From Penium margaritaceum (taxonomy: Eukaryota; Streptophyta; Zygnematophyceae; Desmidiales; Peniaceae): a DNA stretch of 64,000 bases. The notes under the pieces were generated by a model. It saw nothing but the letters and a program-made list of their open reading frames with translations, was not told the origin of the DNA and did no database searches. The stretch lies in the NCBI GenBank assembly GCA_023375785.1, contig SZWC01000521.1, positions 49,519 through 113,518 of the forward strand. Reading direction: 5' to 3'. How positions within the stretch are numbered: position 1 is the first letter of the stretch; each line of letters begins with the position of its first letter. The position numbers and the translations under genes were made by a program. This document shows, in pieces, positions 63,541 through 64,000 of the stretch.

Positions 63541-64000
63541 TCTGGTTTAAGGAGTGTCCTGGGCCGCGGCCATTTGACATCATTGTACATCTTGTCAAAG
63601 CAACCTGTTGTTTTTCAGTAGAACTTGTCATGTCTGAAGACAACCTTTACCACATATGGGCCATGATTTCTTCTCAGAAATGGTCCAAACCTAGGTCAAG
63701 GCTGCCTCATGAACACCATTACGAGTGAAGGGGAAAAGGTATTGGATAAGAAAACAAAGATCAAGATCACCCACCACCTGACTGAGAAGCAGATGGGATC
63801 CATAGGATAACTGCAAAGGGCTCTGCAGGTTTCCACCTGCAGAGCCCTCTCATTGCCCCAAAATGAAAGTCATGTTTCAATGAGGTGTGGTGAATTGACT
63901 TGAAAATTTTCTCTTCAAAGTAACAGGAGATGCCACAATACTGGGAGGCAGAGGTTGGAAGGGGGGGATGTGGGGGGGGGGGGGGGGGGGGGGGGGGGGG
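63541..64000. other. Unidentified tail with hairpin and G homopolymer
   Basis: No gene recognised. It contains a perfect 14-bp hairpin (63817-63848) and ends in a run of G (63972-64000) at the window edge. Confidence 0.4.
63817..63848. repeat. Perfect 14-bp hairpin
   Basis: AGGGCTCTGCAGGT, loop ttcc, ACCTGCAGAGCCCT. The stem contains a PstI-like CTGCAG. It resembles an intrinsic terminator only in shape; no T-run follows and the context is eukaryotic. Confidence 0.92.

Noticed and set aside
63817-63848. Intrinsic transcription terminator or histone stem-loop
   Set aside because: There is no U-run, the sequence does not fit the histone consensus, and the window is eukaryotic retrotransposon DNA.
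1-64000. CRISPR arrays, bacterial operons, rRNA or tRNA genes
   Set aside because: Repeats are LTRs, microsatellites or minisatellites; no spaced identical repeats or complete tRNA fold were seen. The tRNA-like LTR modules lack a full cloverleaf.

Overview
This 64 kb window is eukaryotic repetitive DNA, and I can support no host gene in it. Nearly all interpretable sequence comes from LTR retrotransposons: at least seven Ty1/copia elements (called A, B, C, D, E, G, H and I here, plus one fragment J), three Ty3/gypsy elements with a degenerate chromodomain-like tail (gypsy 1, 2 and 3), two solo LTRs, and one element of unclear type (F). The copia gag-PR-IN-RT-RNaseH order, the gypsy pol order with a C-terminal chromodomain region, and primer sites resembling TGGTATCAGAGC (initiator tRNA-Met) point to a green plant or charophyte-alga type genome. 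I cannot name the organism. Single Ns, a 20-N gap flanked by identical copies, and long homopolymers show that this is draft assembly.

Layout: 1-2548 copia A (minus, truncated at the window edge), inserted in gypsy 1 (2549-3929 and 8080-about 8277). Copia B (3930-8074, minus) sits inside the 3' LTR of gypsy 1 with a perfect 5-bp target duplication. Gypsy 3 starts at 8471. Copia C (12471-17608, plus) interrupts its integrase, and gypsy 3 resumes at 17614. Copia D (minus) follows from 18264. Its gag is cut by gypsy 2 (23791-29843, plus). Copia E (30627-36505, plus) lies beyond, and a D-type LTR at 37299-37910 may be the far end of D. Element F starts near 37911 and carries a GC-rich, palindromic minisatellite that is itself split by a solo LTR (40430-41359). 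The stretch 41446-45674 is mostly unidentified and AT-richer. Copia G (45871-52466, minus) is inserted at the stop codon of copia H (minus, 52472-55480), and the right LTR of G is split by another solo LTR (50963-51914). A B-like integrase fragment (55481-55824) joins H to copia I (about 55825-63540, plus). The window ends in a perfect hairpin and a G homopolymer.

How the parts relate: no element looks fully autonomous. B is the youngest (its LTRs differ at 6 of 699 positions). It keeps gag, protease and integrase but has lost RT and RNase H, so it must have been copied in trans or lost RT very recently. The most interesting signals are regulatory. The LTRs of A and B carry a tRNA-like pair of Pol III promoter boxes, and the unrelated E LTR carries a more degenerate version. 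The B LTRs have a cluster of heat-shock-element-like TTCTAGAA palindromes upstream of a TATA box. Four copia elements have primer sites matching the anticodon arm of initiator tRNA-Met rather than its 3' end. Four copia elements have an in-frame UAG at the same or the adjacent codon at the end of the capsid domain.
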